Assembly (NCBI RefSeq): GCF_014652875.1
Contig: NZ_BMZQ01000001.1
Location: 186,001-250,000, forward strand
Length of the DNA stretch: 64,000 nucleotides
Direction: 5' to 3'
DNA from: Tianweitania populi
GTDB taxonomy: Bacteria; Pseudomonadota; Alphaproteobacteria; Rhizobiales; Rhizobiaceae
Below are positions 9,892-23,393 of this stretch, piece after piece (the first letter of the stretch is position 1; every line of letters starts with the position of its first letter). A program made the position numbers and the translations under genes. Under the pieces are notes generated by a model. That model ran no database searches, was not told where the DNA came from, and saw only the letters and a list, made by a program, of their open reading frames with translations.

Positions 9892-11412
9892 GTGAAGGAT
9901 CCCGATCCCGACGCCCATGCGTCGGCGAACAGGGGATCGATGCATGGATCGGGGCAGGGCGCACGTCCGGCCGAGGCCGAATCTTCTTCTCAAGGGGTTG
10001 GTTCTCGATCCGCAAGGTCCCCGGCGCAGCCGCCGTCACCGCCATCGTCCAAGCGGCGGCGCAAGAGGAAGCGCGGCCGGCAGGGCTCCGGCAAGGGCGG
10101 TCAGGCCCCTGTCCAATCGTCGGCCGCATCGCAGAACGAGAACAAGGCGCAGAGCGCGGGCAAGGTGAGCGAGCCTGCCGCCAAGTCTGCGCGACCGGCG
10201 GAAGGTCAGTCACAGGCGCCGTCGGCCAAAAAGCGACGGCGTCGTTCCCGGGGCGGAAAGAACGGCAACGGTGCGCTTGTTCGTGCCGACGCAGGCCAGC
10301 CGGACCAGCGCCGCCAGACACCCGCTGCTGCGCAACCTGTTCCTGCACCGGTGCAGATCCGTCTGCCCGAACAGGCCGAGCGCAAGTCTGCACCGCAGCC
10401 CGCCTATGCAGCACTCGATCTTGGCACCAACAATTGCCGGCTGCTCGTCGCGGTGCCGACGCGCTCCGGGCAGTTTCGCGTGGTGGATGCGTTTTCGCGC
10501 ATCGTGCGGCTGGGCGAGGGGCTGACCGCGACCGGGCGGCTTGGCGATGCCGCAATGACGCGCGCGGTCGAAGCGCTGAAAGTCTGCGCCGACAAGCTCG
10601 CCGCGCGCGACATCAAGCAGGCTCGGCTGATCGCCACGGAAGCCTGCCGTTCGGCAGCCAATGGCGAGGAGTTTCTCGATCGTGTGAAGCGCGAAACGGG
10701 CTTGCAGCTCGAGATCATCGACCGCGAAACGGAAGCGCGGCTGGCCGTGTCCGGCTGCGGCTCGCTGGTGGAGCGCGGCACGAAAGCGGTCGTGCTGTTC
10801 GATATTGGCGGCGGCTCTTCCGAGATCGCGCTGGTAGATGTGTCGGGCGAGCGGCGGCCGCGTTTGGCGCGCCATATCGTGGCGTGGACCTCCTTGCCGG
10901 TCGGCGTCGTTTCGCTGGCTGAGCGCTTCGGCGGTCGCACGGTGACGCCTGAGATCTTCCAGGCCATGGTTGCCGATGTGGCCGGCATGCTCGACCGCTT
11001 CGATGAACGCGGCAAGCTTGGCGCCCTCGCGAATGGGCCGGATTTCCATCTGCTCGGGACCTCCGGCACGGTCACCACGCTGGCCGGCGTGCATCTTGGC
11101 CTTGAACGCTATGACCGCCGCCGTGTCGACGGTCTTTGGCTCGACCGCGCGAATGTCGATGCCATGATCGCCAAGCTCGTGTCATGGGATTTCGCCGAGC
11201 GCGTGGCCAATCCATGCATCGGGCCGGACCGTGCCGATCTCGTGCTCGCCGGTTGCGCGATCCTGGAAGCGATCCGCGCTGTCTGGCCCTCCGAGCGGCT
11301 GCGGGTTGCCGATCGCGGTTTGCGCGAAGGTATTTTAAGTGAACTGATGGGCGACGATGGCGCTTGGCGCCGTCAAACCAACACCAACAATCAGCGGCAG
11401 GGCACGCGATGA
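9892..11412 (+). CDS. Ppx/GppA family phosphatase with basic low-complexity N-terminal tail
   Basis: A 506-residue protein. From about residue 130 it carries an actin-fold Ppx/GppA domain: [18 protein letters not shown] for the first phosphate-binding loop, then [15 protein letters not shown] and [15 protein letters not shown]. Family members hydrolyse polyphosphate or convert pppGpp to ppGpp. The first 130 residues are low complexity, with basic clusters [17 protein letters not shown] and [11 protein letters not shown] chose GTG at 9892 because GGAAGGA lies 6-7 bases upstream; a TTG at 9865 in the same frame lacks such a site. The stop overlaps the rlmE start (ATGA), so the two genes are coupled. 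Exopolyphosphatase and guanosine pentaphosphatase cannot be separated by sequence here. Confidence 0.88.
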   Translation: MKDPDPDAHASANRGSMHGSGQGARPAEAESSSQGVGSRSARSPAQPPSPPSSKRRRKRKRGRQGSGKGGQAPVQSSAASQNENKAQSAGKVSEPAAKSARPAEGQSQAPSAKKRRRRSRGGKNGNGALVRADAGQPDQRRQTPAAAQPVPAPVQIRLPEQAERKSAPQPAYAALDLGTNNCRLLVAVPTRSGQFRVVDAFSRIVRLGEGLTATGRLGDAAMTRAVEALKVCADKLAARDIKQARLIATEACRSAANGEEFLDRVKRETGLQLEIIDRETEARLAVSGCGSLVERGTKAVVLFDIGGGSSEIALVDVSGERRPRLARHIVAWTSLPVGVVSLAERFGGRTVTPEIFQAMVADVAGMLDRFDERGKLGALANGPDFHLLGTSGTVTTLAGVHLGLERYDRRRVDGLWLDRANVDAMIAKLVSWDFAERVANPCIGPDRADLVLAGCAILEAIRAVWPSERLRVADRGLREGILSELMGDDGAWRRQTNTNNQRQGTR

Positions 11413-12161
11413 AACCGCCGAGCAAACGTCCGGGCAGTTCTACGGCGGGAAGCGGCGCGCGTGCGCTGAAGACCCGCATCAAGAAGACCAAGCTGAAGAA
11501 TTCGTCGCGGCGCTGGCTCGAACGGCACCTCAACGACCCCTACGTGCATCGTTCCAAGATGGAAGGCTACCGTGCGCGCTCGGCCTATAAGCTGATCGAG
11601 ATCGACGACCGCTACCACATCCTGAAAAAGGGACTGCGGGTGATCGACCTTGGTGCGGCTCCGGGCGGCTGGTGCCAGGTTGCGGTTCAGCGCGTCACTT
11701 CGAGCGACGAAGACAAGCGTGTCGTTGGTATCGATTATCTCGAAATGGACGAGCTGCCCGGCGTCAAACTTCTGCAACTCGATTTCCTGGATGATGAGGC
11801 TCCAGCGAGGCTGATGGAGGCATTGGGCGGGTCGCCGGACATCGTCTTGTCGGATATGGCAGCACCCACGACAGGCCACAGCCGGACCGATCACATCCGC
11901 ACCATGCATCTGTGCGAAGTGGCGGCGGATTTCGCGATTTCCGTACTGAAGCCGGGCGGGCATTTTCTCGCCAAGACGTTCCAGGGCGGCACGGAAAACG
12001 AGTTGCTCGATCGCTTGAAGAAGAATTTCAAGTCGGTCCACCACGTCAAGCCGGCTGCCTCGCGTGCCGAGTCCGTCGAGCTTTATCTTCTTGCGCGCGA
12101 CTTTAAGGGTCGGGCGCCGGAGATCGTGGAAGAGGCGGAAGACGCCGAAAACGAAGGCTAA
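11409..12161 (+). CDS. rlmE: 23S rRNA 2'-O-methyltransferase RlmE (U2552)
   Basis: A 250-residue FtsJ/RlmE-type SAM methyltransferase. After a basic N-terminal extension of about 45 residues come [16 protein letters not shown], the SAM-binding [45 protein letters not shown] and ESVELYLLA. These supply the family's Lys-Asp-Lys-Glu catalytic set. It should methylate the ribose of U2552 in the A loop of 23S rRNA late in 50S assembly. The ATG at 11409 overlaps the phosphatase stop. The stop overlaps the stop of the convergent MFS gene by four bases, so there is no room for a separate terminator. Confidence 0.93.
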   Translation: MKPPSKRPGSSTAGSGARALKTRIKKTKLKNSSRRWLERHLNDPYVHRSKMEGYRARSAYKLIEIDDRYHILKKGLRVIDLGAAPGGWCQVAVQRVTSSDEDKRVVGIDYLEMDELPGVKLLQLDFLDDEAPARLMEALGGSPDIVLSDMAAPTTGHSRTDHIRTMHLCEVAADFAISVLKPGGHFLAKTFQGGTENELLDRLKKNFKSVHHVKPAASRAESVELYLLARDFKGRAPEIVEEAEDAENEG

Positions 12162-13630
12162 ACCACCGGCGGCTGCTGCGCCACGGGATCTTCCGGCGGC
12201 GGTGGTCGGCGGTGGCCGGATACGTCGCTGCCTGCGTTACGGTCCATAAAGAAGAAGGGCACGATCGCTAGCATCGAGATCAGGCCGACGATGGTGAAGG
12301 CGATCACGAAGGTCGATTGCCCCAGCTGAACGCCAGTGAAGATCGGTGCAATTTCCAGGATGGCGCCAGCGATGGCCACACCGATCGCGACGGAAATCTG
12401 CTGCGAGGCCGCTGCAATCGCGGTCGCCTGACCGGCATCCTTGTTCTCCACTTCGGCAAACACCAGCGCGTTGGCGGAGGTGAAGAACAGCGAGCGGAAG
12501 AAGCCGGCAAACAGCAGCACGACCGTGATCACCAGATGCGGCGTGGCAGCGGTGAAGAAGCCGTTGGCGATGATCAGGATGCCGCCGATCAGGCCGGCGC
12601 TGATTAGCACCGTGCGGAAACCGCCCCGCCGCAAAAGTGATGGTGCCAGCATCTTCATCATCAGCGCACCACCGGCAGACGCGAAGGTCAGCAGGCCGGA
12701 CTGGAACGGCGTCAGGTTGAAAACGAGCTGGAAGAACAGCGGCAGCAGGAACGGGATTGCGCCGATGCCGAAGCGAAACAGCGTACCGCCCATGATCGCG
12801 CGCCGAAAGGTCGGGTTGCGGAACATGCGCAGGTCGATGATCGGCGCGGCGTGGCGTCGAGCGTGGCGAATGTAGAACAGGCCTGAAACGAGGCCGACGC
12901 CGACCGTCAGCAGGCCCACCCACATCGGAAGAACTGGAAGGCTCGTAACTGACAGGCCGAACACCAGCCCGGATGCCGCGAGCCCCGCCATGACGAAGCC
13001 GGCCGCATCGATGCGCGCGCCCTTGATGCCCGGCATTTCCGGCATGATGCGGCCTGCGAAATAGATGCCCGCAAGGCCGATCGGCACGTTGATCAGGAAG
13101 ATCCAGTGCCAGGAGAAGTAGGTGGTGATGAAGCCGCCCACCGGTGGTCCGACCAGCGGGCCGATAAGGCCAGGGATGGTCAAGAGCGCCATGGCATTCA
13201 CCAGATCGGCCTTCGATGTCGCCCGCACCAGAACGAGGCGGGCGACCGGCGTCATCATCGCGCCGCCCATGCCTTGCAGGAAGCGCGCTCCGACAAAGGC
13301 ACTGAGCGAACCGGAAAAGGCGCAGGCGATCGAGCCAATCACGAACACGGCGATCGCCGTGCGAAAGACGTTCTTTGCGCCATAACGATCTGCCATCCAG
13401 CCGCTGACGGGGATGAAGATCGCGACCGACACGAGATAGGCCGTCAGCGCCAGCTTGAGCGCGATCGGGCTCGTTTCTATGTCGCGGGCGATGGCTGGCA
13501 GGGAGGTCGAGATCACCGTCGAATCCATGTTCTCCATGAACAAGGCGACGGCGAGCACGATGGGAAGCGCGCGATTGAAGCCGGCGGTCTTCACAGGAGG
13601 CTGGTTCTCGGCGGAAGAAACACGATCCAT
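12158..13630 (-). CDS. MFS transporter, DHA2/EmrB-QacA type drug exporter
   Basis: A 490-residue major facilitator with 14 predicted membrane helices. The N-terminal helix carries the DHA2 signature [20 protein letters not shown]. The loop after helix 2 has the MFS motif [17 protein letters not shown], and motif C appears as [20 protein letters not shown]. This subgroup exports cationic drugs or other small molecules using the proton gradient. No membrane-fusion partner gene is adjacent, so it may work alone. A Tat-exported protein gene is divergent from it. The substrate is unknown. Confidence 0.9.
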   Translation of the reverse strand: MDRVSSAENQPPVKTAGFNRALPIVLAVALFMENMDSTVISTSLPAIARDIETSPIALKLALTAYLVSVAIFIPVSGWMADRYGAKNVFRTAIAVFVIGSIACAFSGSLSAFVGARFLQGMGGAMMTPVARLVLVRATSKADLVNAMALLTIPGLIGPLVGPPVGGFITTYFSWHWIFLINVPIGLAGIYFAGRIMPEMPGIKGARIDAAGFVMAGLAASGLVFGLSVTSLPVLPMWVGLLTVGVGLVSGLFYIRHARRHAAPIIDLRMFRNPTFRRAIMGGTLFRFGIGAIPFLLPLFFQLVFNLTPFQSGLLTFASAGGALMMKMLAPSLLRRGGFRTVLISAGLIGGILIIANGFFTAATPHLVITVVLLFAGFFRSLFFTSANALVFAEVENKDAGQATAIAAASQQISVAIGVAIAGAILEIAPIFTGVQLGQSTFVIAFTIVGLISMLAIVPFFFMDRNAGSDVSGHRRPPPPEDPVAQQPPVV

Positions 13631-13814
13631 AGATGGCTATCTTTGTTGTCCGGGCTTCTTTGGACCGGCATCGAACCCTTCGCAAGGCATAACGTTGGTG
13701 TGAAAGGGATTGCCGGCGCGTTCTGTTCGGCCAGCTTACCGAGCATACCCGCTGTCATGCCTTGTTTCTGCCGACCCTCATTGCTGCCAACCCTTATCGT
13801 TACAGGAGAGTTCC

Positions 13815-14801
13815 ATGACCAATGCCTTCGACCGCCGATCGCTGTTCAAACTGGGTGCTGCCGCGGGAACGGCAGCGCTTGTTGCGCCGCAGATCATGAC
13901 GCGCGCGGCCTTTGCAGACGCGCCGCAACGCCCTGAAGTCGGCAATGCCGGTTTCCACCGCTTCAATCTCGGGAGTTTCGAGGTGACGGTGCTGCTCGAT
14001 GGCATTCGGCCGGGCGATGGCCCATATCCGACCTTTGGCGCGGATCAGAAGGCCGAAGACGTGGAAGCGCTGATGGTGGAGAATTTCCTGCCGCCCAAGC
14101 GCATGATCAACCAGTTCAACCCCGTGCTGGTGAATACCGGAAGCGAGCTGGTGCTGTTCGACACCGGCATGGGTCCGGATGGACGCCAGGCCGGCATGGG
14201 CCAGCTGACGCGCCGCATCGCCGATTCCGGTTACTCCCCAGCGGATATCACCACCGTTGTGATCACCCACATGCATGGCGACCACATCAACGGCTTGATC
14301 GAAGGTGACCAGCCGGCCTTCATCGGCGCGCGCTATGTCACCGGGCAAACCGAATGGGATTTCTGGACCTCACCGGACCGCAAGGGCACGCCGGCCGAAG
14401 GCAATGCCAAGGCGGTGCAGGCCAAGGTCGTGCCGCTGAAGGACAAGACGACGTTCATCCAGGACAAGGCGACCGTCACGCCCGGCATCACCGCGATGGC
14501 GGCACCGGGTCATACACCGGGCCATATGGTGTTTATGCTGGAATCGCAGGGCCGCAAGCTCCTGCTGACGGCCGACACCGCCAACCACTTCGTCGCGTCC
14601 TTGCAGCGGCCGGATTGGGAAGTGTCGTTCGACGTCGACAAGGCGCAGGCGGCTGCTACGCGCAAGACGATCTTCGGCATGCTGGCTTCCGAAAAGATGC
14701 CCTTTATCGGCTATCACATGCCGCATCCGTCCGTCGGCTATGTCGAGCCGCTGGCCGAAGGCTTCCGCTTCGTGCCTGCAACCTACCAGTTCCAGGTCTG
14801 A
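13815..14801 (+). CDS. Metallo-beta-lactamase-fold hydrolase, Tat-exported
   Basis: A 328-residue protein starting at the ATG at 13815, preceded by AGGAGAG at good spacing. The N terminus has a twin-arginine signal (FDRRSLFKLG, then a hydrophobic Ala-rich stretch and a likely AFA-DA cleavage site), so it is folded and metal-loaded before export. The metal-binding motif HMHGDHINGL lies near residue 155. Later histidines and aspartates (APGHTPGH, LLTADTAN) complete a binuclear zinc site. It belongs to the broad MBL hydrolase family that includes lactonases and other esterases. The substrate is unknown. A terminator-like hairpin follows. Confidence 0.88.
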   Translation: MTNAFDRRSLFKLGAAAGTAALVAPQIMTRAAFADAPQRPEVGNAGFHRFNLGSFEVTVLLDGIRPGDGPYPTFGADQKAEDVEALMVENFLPPKRMINQFNPVLVNTGSELVLFDTGMGPDGRQAGMGQLTRRIADSGYSPADITTVVITHMHGDHINGLIEGDQPAFIGARYVTGQTEWDFWTSPDRKGTPAEGNAKAVQAKVVPLKDKTTFIQDKATVTPGITAMAAPGHTPGHMVFMLESQGRKLLLTADTANHFVASLQRPDWEVSFDVDKAQAAATRKTIFGMLASEKMPFIGYHMPHPSVGYVEPLAEGFRFVPATYQFQV

Positions 14802-14821
14802 GCCGACGGCCGACAGCGCAG

Positions 14822-14850
14822 GGGATGACGCAAGGCGGCGTCTTCCCTTT
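14822..14850 (+). terminator. Probable terminator after the MBL-fold gene
   Basis: A 10-base-pair stem with one mismatch (GGGATGACGC with GCGTCTTCCC, loop AAGGCG) is followed by a short TTT run. It lies 20 bases after the hydrolase stop and upstream of guaB. The short U-run makes it only moderately convincing. Confidence 0.5.
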
Positions 14851-14961
14851 CGCCTGTCGGCGTGGTAGCAGCCACTGCCATTCTCCACACGGAAGAAGAG
14901 ATCAGGCACGCCTCTATGGTGTAGCCCGGTTTCTCATTTCCGCTTTGCAAGGACTGGCATA

Positions 14962-16464
14962 ATGGCGCGCATCATCGAAACCATCACGGGCGCACATGCG
15001 CTGACCTTCGACGACGTGCTTTTGCAGCCCGGTCATTCCGAGGTAATGCCGGGCCAGACCGACATCCGCACCAAGATCGCCCACGACATCGAACTCAACC
15101 TGCCGATCCTGTCGGCCGCGATGGACACAGTGACGGAAGCGCGCCTTGCGATCGCCATGGCGCAGGCCGGCGGCATCGGCGTCATCCACCGTAACTTCAC
15201 GCCGATCGAACAGGCCGAACAGGTCCGCCAGGTCAAGAAGTTCGAGTCCGGCATGGTGGTGAACCCCGTTACCATCGGCCCGGACGCGACGCTGGCCGAT
15301 GCCCTGACCCTCATGAAGACGCACAGCATTTCCGGTATTCCGGTGGTGGACAATGCCGGCCTCGGCGGCCCACGCGTTGGCCGCCTGCTGGGCATCCTCA
15401 CCAATCGCGACGTGCGCTTTGCGTCCGACCCGAGCCAGAAGGTTCATGAGCTGATGACGAAGGAAAACCTCGTCACGGTGAAGGATAATGTCAGCCAGGA
15501 CGAGGCCAAGCGCCTGCTGCATCAGCGCCGCATCGAAAAGCTCTTGGTGGTGGACGATCAGGGCTATTGCGTCGGCCTGATCACCGTCAAGGACATGGAA
15601 AAGTCGCAGCTTAATCCCCACGCATCCAAGGACGCGCAGGGCCGTCTGCGCGTCGCTGCCGCTACCACCGTCGGCGCGGATGGCATGGAGCGTGCTGAAC
15701 GCCTGATCGAAGCGGGCGTCGATCTCCTGGTGATCGACACCGCGCATGGCCATTCGCAGCGCGTGCTGGACGCCGTAACGGCGGCCAAGAAGATGTCGAA
15801 CTCGGTGCGCATCATGGCCGGCAATGTCGCGACCGCCGAAGGCACCAAGGCGCTGATCGATGCCGGCGCGGATGCCGTCAAGGTCGGCATCGGACCGGGC
15901 TCGATCTGCACCACGCGCATCGTCGCCGGCGTCGGCGTGCCGCAGTTGTCGGCCGTGATGTCTGCGGCTGAAGAAGCGGATAAGCAGAACGTCTCGATTA
16001 TCGCCGATGGCGGCATCAAATATTCCGGCGATCTCGCCAAGGCGCTGGCTGCGGGTGCAGGTGCGGCCATGATCGGGTCACTGCTTGCCGGTACGGAAGA
16101 AAGCCCCGGCGAAGTCTATCTGCACCAGGGCCGCTCCTTTAAATCTTACCGCGGCATGGGCTCGGTCGGCGCCATGGCACGCGGTTCGGCTGACCGCTAC
16201 TTCCAGGCGGAAGTGCGCGACACGCTGAAGCTGGTACCCGAGGGCATCGAAGGCCAGGTCCCGTATAAGGGGCCAGTCTCCGGCGTGCTGCACCAGCTTG
16301 CCGGCGGCCTGCGTGCCGCCATGGGCTATGTCGGCGCACCGACGCTCGGCGAACTGCGTGATCGCGCAACCTTCGTGCGTATTTCCAGCGCTGGTTTGCG
16401 TGAAAGCCACGCGCATGACGTGACGATCACCCGCGAAAGCCCGAACTATCCCGGCGTGATGTAA
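14962..16464 (+). CDS. guaB: IMP dehydrogenase
   Basis: A 500-residue enzyme of normal length for bacterial IMPDH, the NAD-dependent conversion of IMP to XMP that commits purines to guanine nucleotides. The barrel opens with [17 protein letters not shown] tandem CBS domain pair occupies about residues 95-215. The active-site loop [18 protein letters not shown] holds the catalytic Cys, and the flap region [11 protein letters not shown] follows. guaA lies 7 kb downstream on the same strand with several genes in between. Confidence 0.97.
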   Translation: MARIIETITGAHALTFDDVLLQPGHSEVMPGQTDIRTKIAHDIELNLPILSAAMDTVTEARLAIAMAQAGGIGVIHRNFTPIEQAEQVRQVKKFESGMVVNPVTIGPDATLADALTLMKTHSISGIPVVDNAGLGGPRVGRLLGILTNRDVRFASDPSQKVHELMTKENLVTVKDNVSQDEAKRLLHQRRIEKLLVVDDQGYCVGLITVKDMEKSQLNPHASKDAQGRLRVAAATTVGADGMERAERLIEAGVDLLVIDTAHGHSQRVLDAVTAAKKMSNSVRIMAGNVATAEGTKALIDAGADAVKVGIGPGSICTTRIVAGVGVPQLSAVMSAAEEADKQNVSIIADGGIKYSGDLAKALAAGAGAAMIGSLLAGTEESPGEVYLHQGRSFKSYRGMGSVGAMARGSADRYFQAEVRDTLKLVPEGIEGQVPYKGPVSGVLHQLAGGLRAAMGYVGAPTLGELRDRATFVRISSAGLRESHAHDVTITRESPNYPGVM

Positions 16465-16472
16465 GCGAGGCG

Positions 16473-17030
16473 ATGCGCTTTCTGCGTAATCCCGGTGTTC
16501 TGACGGTCGCGGCCATTCCGGTCGCGCTCGTCATGCTTGCCTTCGAATTTCTGTATCTGCGCCCGCTGACCGGCGGGCAGGCCAGCCTCGACTGGCGCTT
16601 CGACGGCTTCAAGCCGATGGAAGCGCTGTCCTGGCTGACCGCACTCGGGCCCCGCGGCCGCGAGGCGGTGCTGGTCTGGCATTATCTGACCGCCGACCTG
16701 CTGTTTCCGGTTCTTGTCGGCTTCGCGCTAGGCGGCTTCACCTATTATGCCGCCCGCCGCGTGTCCTTCTTCCGCCGCTTGGCCGATTCGACTTTGCGCA
16801 AGCTCTGCGTGCTCTGGATCCTGCCTTATCTCATCGTCGATTACGGCGAGAACATCATGATCTCGGCCATGCTGGTCGATCCCGTCGGCGTCAGCCATTC
16901 ACTGATCCGCACGGCATCGGTCTTCGTGATCCTGAAGCACGTCTTCTTCGGCATAGGGCTGATCGTGATTGCGGCGCTCAGCGTGCTGGCACGCCGCGAA
17001 GCAAACGCGGACAAGCCGCGGCAGGCTTAG
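16473..17030 (+). CDS. Membrane protein of unknown function
   Basis: A 185-residue protein beginning eight bases after guaB and very likely co-transcribed with it; GCGAGGCG just before the ATG could act as the binding site. It has about four hydrophobic segments, at residues 8-28, 60-90, 105-125 and 145-170. Between them is a conserved-looking polar patch, LPYLIVDYGENIMISAM, within the membrane region. I do not recognise the family. It converges on oxyR with only 12 bases between the stops. Confidence 0.75.
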   Translation: MRFLRNPGVLTVAAIPVALVMLAFEFLYLRPLTGGQASLDWRFDGFKPMEALSWLTALGPRGREAVLVWHYLTADLLFPVLVGFALGGFTYYAARRVSFFRRLADSTLRKLCVLWILPYLIVDYGENIMISAMLVDPVGVSHSLIRTASVFVILKHVFFGIGLIVIAALSVLARREANADKPRQA

Positions 17031-17042
17031 CGGAAAACCGGC

Positions 17043-20302
<3,260 letters not shown>

Positions 20303-20322
20303 GGCTTTCGTCCACCAAGTTG

Positions 20323-20356
20323 AAAGGGCTGGGAGCAATCCTGGCCCTTTTCTTTT
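20323..20356 (+). terminator. Rho-independent terminator after katG
   Basis: A G/C-rich stem with a small bulge (AAAGGGC-TGG with CCTGGCCCTTT) is followed by a T-rich run (CCCTTTTCTTTT). It begins 20 bases after the katG stop and is well placed to end the katG transcript before the methyltransferase gene. Confidence 0.75.
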
Positions 20357-20415
20357 GCCCGCCATCTCGCTAGCAAGGTCGCGAACGGGTCAATCCGAAC
20401 ACGGGAAATACCGAT

Positions 20416-21696
20416 ATGCGTCTTGGCGGTCGACTTGCGGCAGCAATTGAAGTCCTGTCCGACATGGAAAAGCGCCACCGCCCCGCGGCTGACGCCTTGA
20501 AGGACTGGGGCCTGTCCCATCGTTTCGCCGGAGCCGGCGACCGCGCCGCGATCGGCAACATCGTCTATGACGCGCTGCGCCGCCGTCGTTCCGCCGCCTG
20601 GCAGCTTGACGAAGAGAGCCCCCGTGCCGCAGCCTTCGGTGCCCTGCTGCTGGAATGGGGCGAAACAGCGGATAGCCTCGACCGCACCCTTGATGGCGAT
20701 CGCTTCGCGCCCGAGCGGCTGAGCGAGACGGAAAAATTGGCTATCGCTTCTCGGAAACTGATCGACGCTCCCGATGTCGTTCGGGCCGACATCCCCGACT
20801 GGTGTCAGCCGCATCTCGAACGCTCCTTTGGCGAGGATTGGGTTGCTGAAGCCGCCGCCCTTGCCGCACGACCGCCACTAGACCTGCGCGTCAACCGGCT
20901 GCAATCCAACCGCGATCGAGTGCTCGCTGATATCAGCGAAACAGGAGCAATGGCGTCTGCCATTTCGCCGAACGGCATCCGCATCCCCCCGATCGAGGGC
21001 TCCGGACGTCATCCAAATGTGCAGGTCGAACCCGCCTTTCAGAAGGGCTGGTTCGAAATTCAGGATGAAGGCTCGCAAATTGCCGCGACTTTGGCCTCCG
21101 CGAAACCGGGCATGCAAGTCCTTGATTTCTGCGCAGGAGCGGGCGGCAAAACGCTCGCGCTCGCCGCCGAAATGGAGAACCGCGGCCAGATCTTCGCCTA
21201 TGATTCCGACAAATCCCGCCTGGCCCCCATCTTCGACCGCCTGAAACGCGCCGAAACCCGCAACGTCCAAGCCGTTACCTCCCTGAATAGCCTGGACAAA
21301 CTGGAAGGCGAACTCGACCTCGTTCTGATCGACGCCCCGTGCACCGGTTCCGGTACCTGGCGCCGCCGCCCGGACGCGAAATGGCGCCTGAGCACCCGGC
21401 AGCTCGATGTCCGCATCGGCGAACAGGCCGCCATCCTCGATAACGCCGCGCGTTTCGTAAAGCCCGGCGGCCGCCTGGCCTACGTGACGTGCTCAGTGTT
21501 CGCCGAAGAGAACACGGATCAGGTCGAAGCCTTCCTCCAACGCCATCCGGACTTCGCCTGCGTCGATCAGGAAGCGCTTTGGAATGAACGTCTTGAGACT
21601 GGCAAAGCCCGCTTCTCGGCTTCCGGCATCGTCATGAGCCCGCTGACCACAGGCACCGACGGCTTCTTCTTCGCCGCGCTCGAACGCCGCGCCTGA
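20416..21696 (+). CDS. RsmB/NOP2/Sun-family RNA (cytosine-5) methyltransferase
   Basis: A 426-residue protein with an N-terminal RNA-binding NusB-like region (about 1-110) and a C-terminal SAM-dependent methyltransferase domain. The SAM site is VLDFCAGAGGKTLALAAEM. The two cysteines of the m5C mechanism are in DAPCTGSGTWRRRPDAKW and LAYVTCSVF. Related alphaproteobacterial proteins are annotated as RsmB-type, which methylate C967 of 16S rRNA. Because the family is broad, the exact target base is not certain. The katG terminator separates it from katG. Confidence 0.88.
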   Translation: MRLGGRLAAAIEVLSDMEKRHRPAADALKDWGLSHRFAGAGDRAAIGNIVYDALRRRRSAAWQLDEESPRAAAFGALLLEWGETADSLDRTLDGDRFAPERLSETEKLAIASRKLIDAPDVVRADIPDWCQPHLERSFGEDWVAEAAALAARPPLDLRVNRLQSNRDRVLADISETGAMASAISPNGIRIPPIEGSGRHPNVQVEPAFQKGWFEIQDEGSQIAATLASAKPGMQVLDFCAGAGGKTLALAAEMENRGQIFAYDSDKSRLAPIFDRLKRAETRNVQAVTSLNSLDKLEGELDLVLIDAPCTGSGTWRRRPDAKWRLSTRQLDVRIGEQAAILDNAARFVKPGGRLAYVTCSVFAEENTDQVEAFLQRHPDFACVDQEALWNERLETGKARFSASGIVMSPLTTGTDGFFFAALERRA

Positions 21697-21738
21697 TACT
21701 ATCTAGACGCAGGAAGGGGAGGCGCTACCTTCATCATC

Positions 21739-22191
21739 ATGAAGCGTATCGTCTCTCTCGTTCTGTTCTTGCTGCTGGTTGTCGGTGGCGGCCTGCTGAT
21801 CGGCGCCACCAATCGGCCGGGCGAATGGTATCAGGGGCTTTCCAAGCCGCCCTTCAATCCGCCGGATTGGCTCTTCGCGCCGGCCTGGACCATCCTCTAC
21901 CTCTTCATCGCCTTTGTCGGCTGGCGCTGCTGGCAAGCGCAACCGACCGGCCGCCGTATGCAGCTGTGGTGGGCGCAACTGGTGCTGAACTTCCTATGGA
22001 TGCCGATGTTCTTCGGCTTGCAGCAGATGGCGCTGGCGCTTGTCGTTATCTTCGCGCTGCTGGCCACGATCCTAGCCTTCATTTCCCTGAGCTGGCGTGT
22101 TGATCGGCTTTCGGCCTGGCTCTTCGTGCCCTATGCGCTCTGGACCGCTTTCGCGACCTATCTCAACATTTCGCTCATGGTGTTGAATTAG
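21739..22191 (+). CDS. tspO: TspO/MBR family tryptophan-rich sensory protein
   Basis: A 150-residue membrane protein with five predicted helices and many Trp and aromatic residues. The segment WYQGLSKPPFNPPDWLFAPA followed by WTILY is the TspO hallmark, and LNFLWMPMFFGLQQ and WTAFATYLNISL fit helices 3 and 5. Family members bind porphyrins and sterol-like ligands in the inner or outer membrane. In Rhodobacter and Sinorhizobium they modulate gene expression in response to oxygen or nutrients. The gene lies close after the RNA methyltransferase but has no clear promoter of its own. The ligand here is inferred from the family only. Confidence 0.9.
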   Translation: MKRIVSLVLFLLLVVGGGLLIGATNRPGEWYQGLSKPPFNPPDWLFAPAWTILYLFIAFVGWRCWQAQPTGRRMQLWWAQLVLNFLWMPMFFGLQQMALALVVIFALLATILAFISLSWRVDRLSAWLFVPYALWTAFATYLNISLMVLN

Positions 22192-22263
22192 CCGAACTAG
22201 TTCTTGGCGTTGCGTCACTGGCTGGCATTTGCCATAGCTGCCCAATGGGGAGCGTGAGGTTTG

Positions 22264-22725
22264 ATGGCAGCTAGCAAGCTCGTTGCAGGGGCAGATTTCG
22301 AAGATCGCGTTCGCGAAAGCTTCGCCCGTCAGAAAGTGATGACCACGATCGGCGCTAAGCTGACGAGTGTCACGCCGGGCATCGTCGAGATCGAGATGGA
22401 CTTTGCCGACCAGCTCACCCAGCAGCATGGCTTCCTGCACGCCGGCGTCATTTCCATCGCCATGGATTCGGCCTGCGGTTATGCTGCCTACACGGTGATG
22501 CCGTCCGATGCCGCCGTGCTGACCATCGAGTTCAAGGTGAACCTGCTGGCGCCGGGTAAAGGGGAGCGTTTCCTGTTTCGCGGCGAGGTTACCAAGCCCG
22601 GCCGCACCATTATCGTGGCAGATGGTCAAGCCTACGCCTTCGGCGCCGATGGCGAAGCGAAGCTGATCGCCACCATGACAGGCACGATGATGACGGTTGT
22701 AGGCCGAGACGGCATTGCGGGCTGA
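22264..22725 (+). CDS. PaaI-family thioesterase (hotdog fold)
   Basis: A 153-residue single hotdog-domain protein. The central segment QQHGFLHAGVISIAMDSACG matches the PaaI active-site helix, with Asp as the likely catalytic residue. The following strands (TIEFKVNLLAPGKGERFLF, GRTIIVADGQAY) complete the fold. It should hydrolyse acyl-CoA thioesters, but the acyl group is not predictable. The ATG at 22264 follows a GTGAGGTTTG site. The next gene starts inside its last codons, so the two are translationally linked. Confidence 0.85.
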   Translation: MAASKLVAGADFEDRVRESFARQKVMTTIGAKLTSVTPGIVEIEMDFADQLTQQHGFLHAGVISIAMDSACGYAAYTVMPSDAAVLTIEFKVNLLAPGKGERFLFRGEVTKPGRTIIVADGQAYAFGADGEAKLIATMTGTMMTVVGRDGIAG

Positions 22726-23356
22726 ACGCTTCAGGCGCATTGCCGGCCGTCGCGTGCTGTTTGTGATGGCGGCGCAGGCGGAATATGGTCCGTATTTGCA
22801 GGCCCGCTTCCAGCCTTTGATGACGGGCATCGGTCCGGTTGAAGCGGCCATTGTCTTGACTGCAACGCTGGCCGAACTGGACCATGACGGCCTGCTGCCC
22901 GACCTCATCGTCTCGCTCGGCTCCGCCGGCAGCCGTGTGCTCGAGCAGACCAAGGTCTATCAGGCCAGCAGCGTGTCCTACCGCGACATGGATGCCTCGC
23001 CGCTCGGCTTCCCGGCCGGCGTCACGCCGCTCCTTGATCTGCCGGCCGTTCTGCCGCTGGCCTCCCAGATTCCTGACGTTCCAACGGCCACCTTGTCGAC
23101 CGGCGCGAACATCGTGTCGGGCGCAGCTTACGACCGGATTGATGCCGACATGGTCGACATGGAGACCTTTGCATTGCTGCGCGCCGCCACGCGCTACAAG
23201 ATTCCGCTGATCGCCTTGCGCGGGATTTCGGATGGAGCCGCCGAGCTGACCCATGTTGGCGACTGGACAGCCTATCTGCACATCGTCGACGAGAACCTTG
23301 CCTACGCGGTGGATCGTCTGGAAGAGGCGTTGAAAAGCGGCGCGATCGCTGTCTGA
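22715..23356 (+). CDS. mtnN: 5'-methylthioadenosine/S-adenosylhomocysteine nucleosidase
   Basis: A 213-residue purine nucleosidase of the phosphorylase superfamily. AAQAEYGPYL carries the N-terminal catalytic Glu. LIVSLGSAGSRVLEQ is the glycine-rich ribose/base loop, VDMETFALL holds the conserved Met-Glu that bind the ribose, and GISDGAAE holds the catalytic Asp. It cleaves adenine from methylthioadenosine and S-adenosylhomocysteine, by-products of SAM use. The likely start is TTG at 22715, overlapping the thioesterase by 11 bases. A GTG at 22754 is a shorter option that would remove 13 residues. Confidence 0.85.
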   Translation: MRAERFRRIAGRRVLFVMAAQAEYGPYLQARFQPLMTGIGPVEAAIVLTATLAELDHDGLLPDLIVSLGSAGSRVLEQTKVYQASSVSYRDMDASPLGFPAGVTPLLDLPAVLPLASQIPDVPTATLSTGANIVSGAAYDRIDADMVDMETFALLRAATRYKIPLIALRGISDGAAELTHVGDWTAYLHIVDENLAYAVDRLEEALKSGAIAV

Positions 23357-23393
23357 GCTTGCGAAAAGCGCAGGATGTCATTAGACGCTCGCC

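Noticed and set aside
12237-13685. 482-codon frame in another phase of the MFS gene
   Set aside because: It lies on the same strand out of phase, and the other frame shows 14 helices and MFS motifs.
14802-14961. Possible purine riboswitch ahead of guaB
   Set aside because: The leader has only the terminator-like stem of the previous gene. No purine or other known aptamer core is visible.
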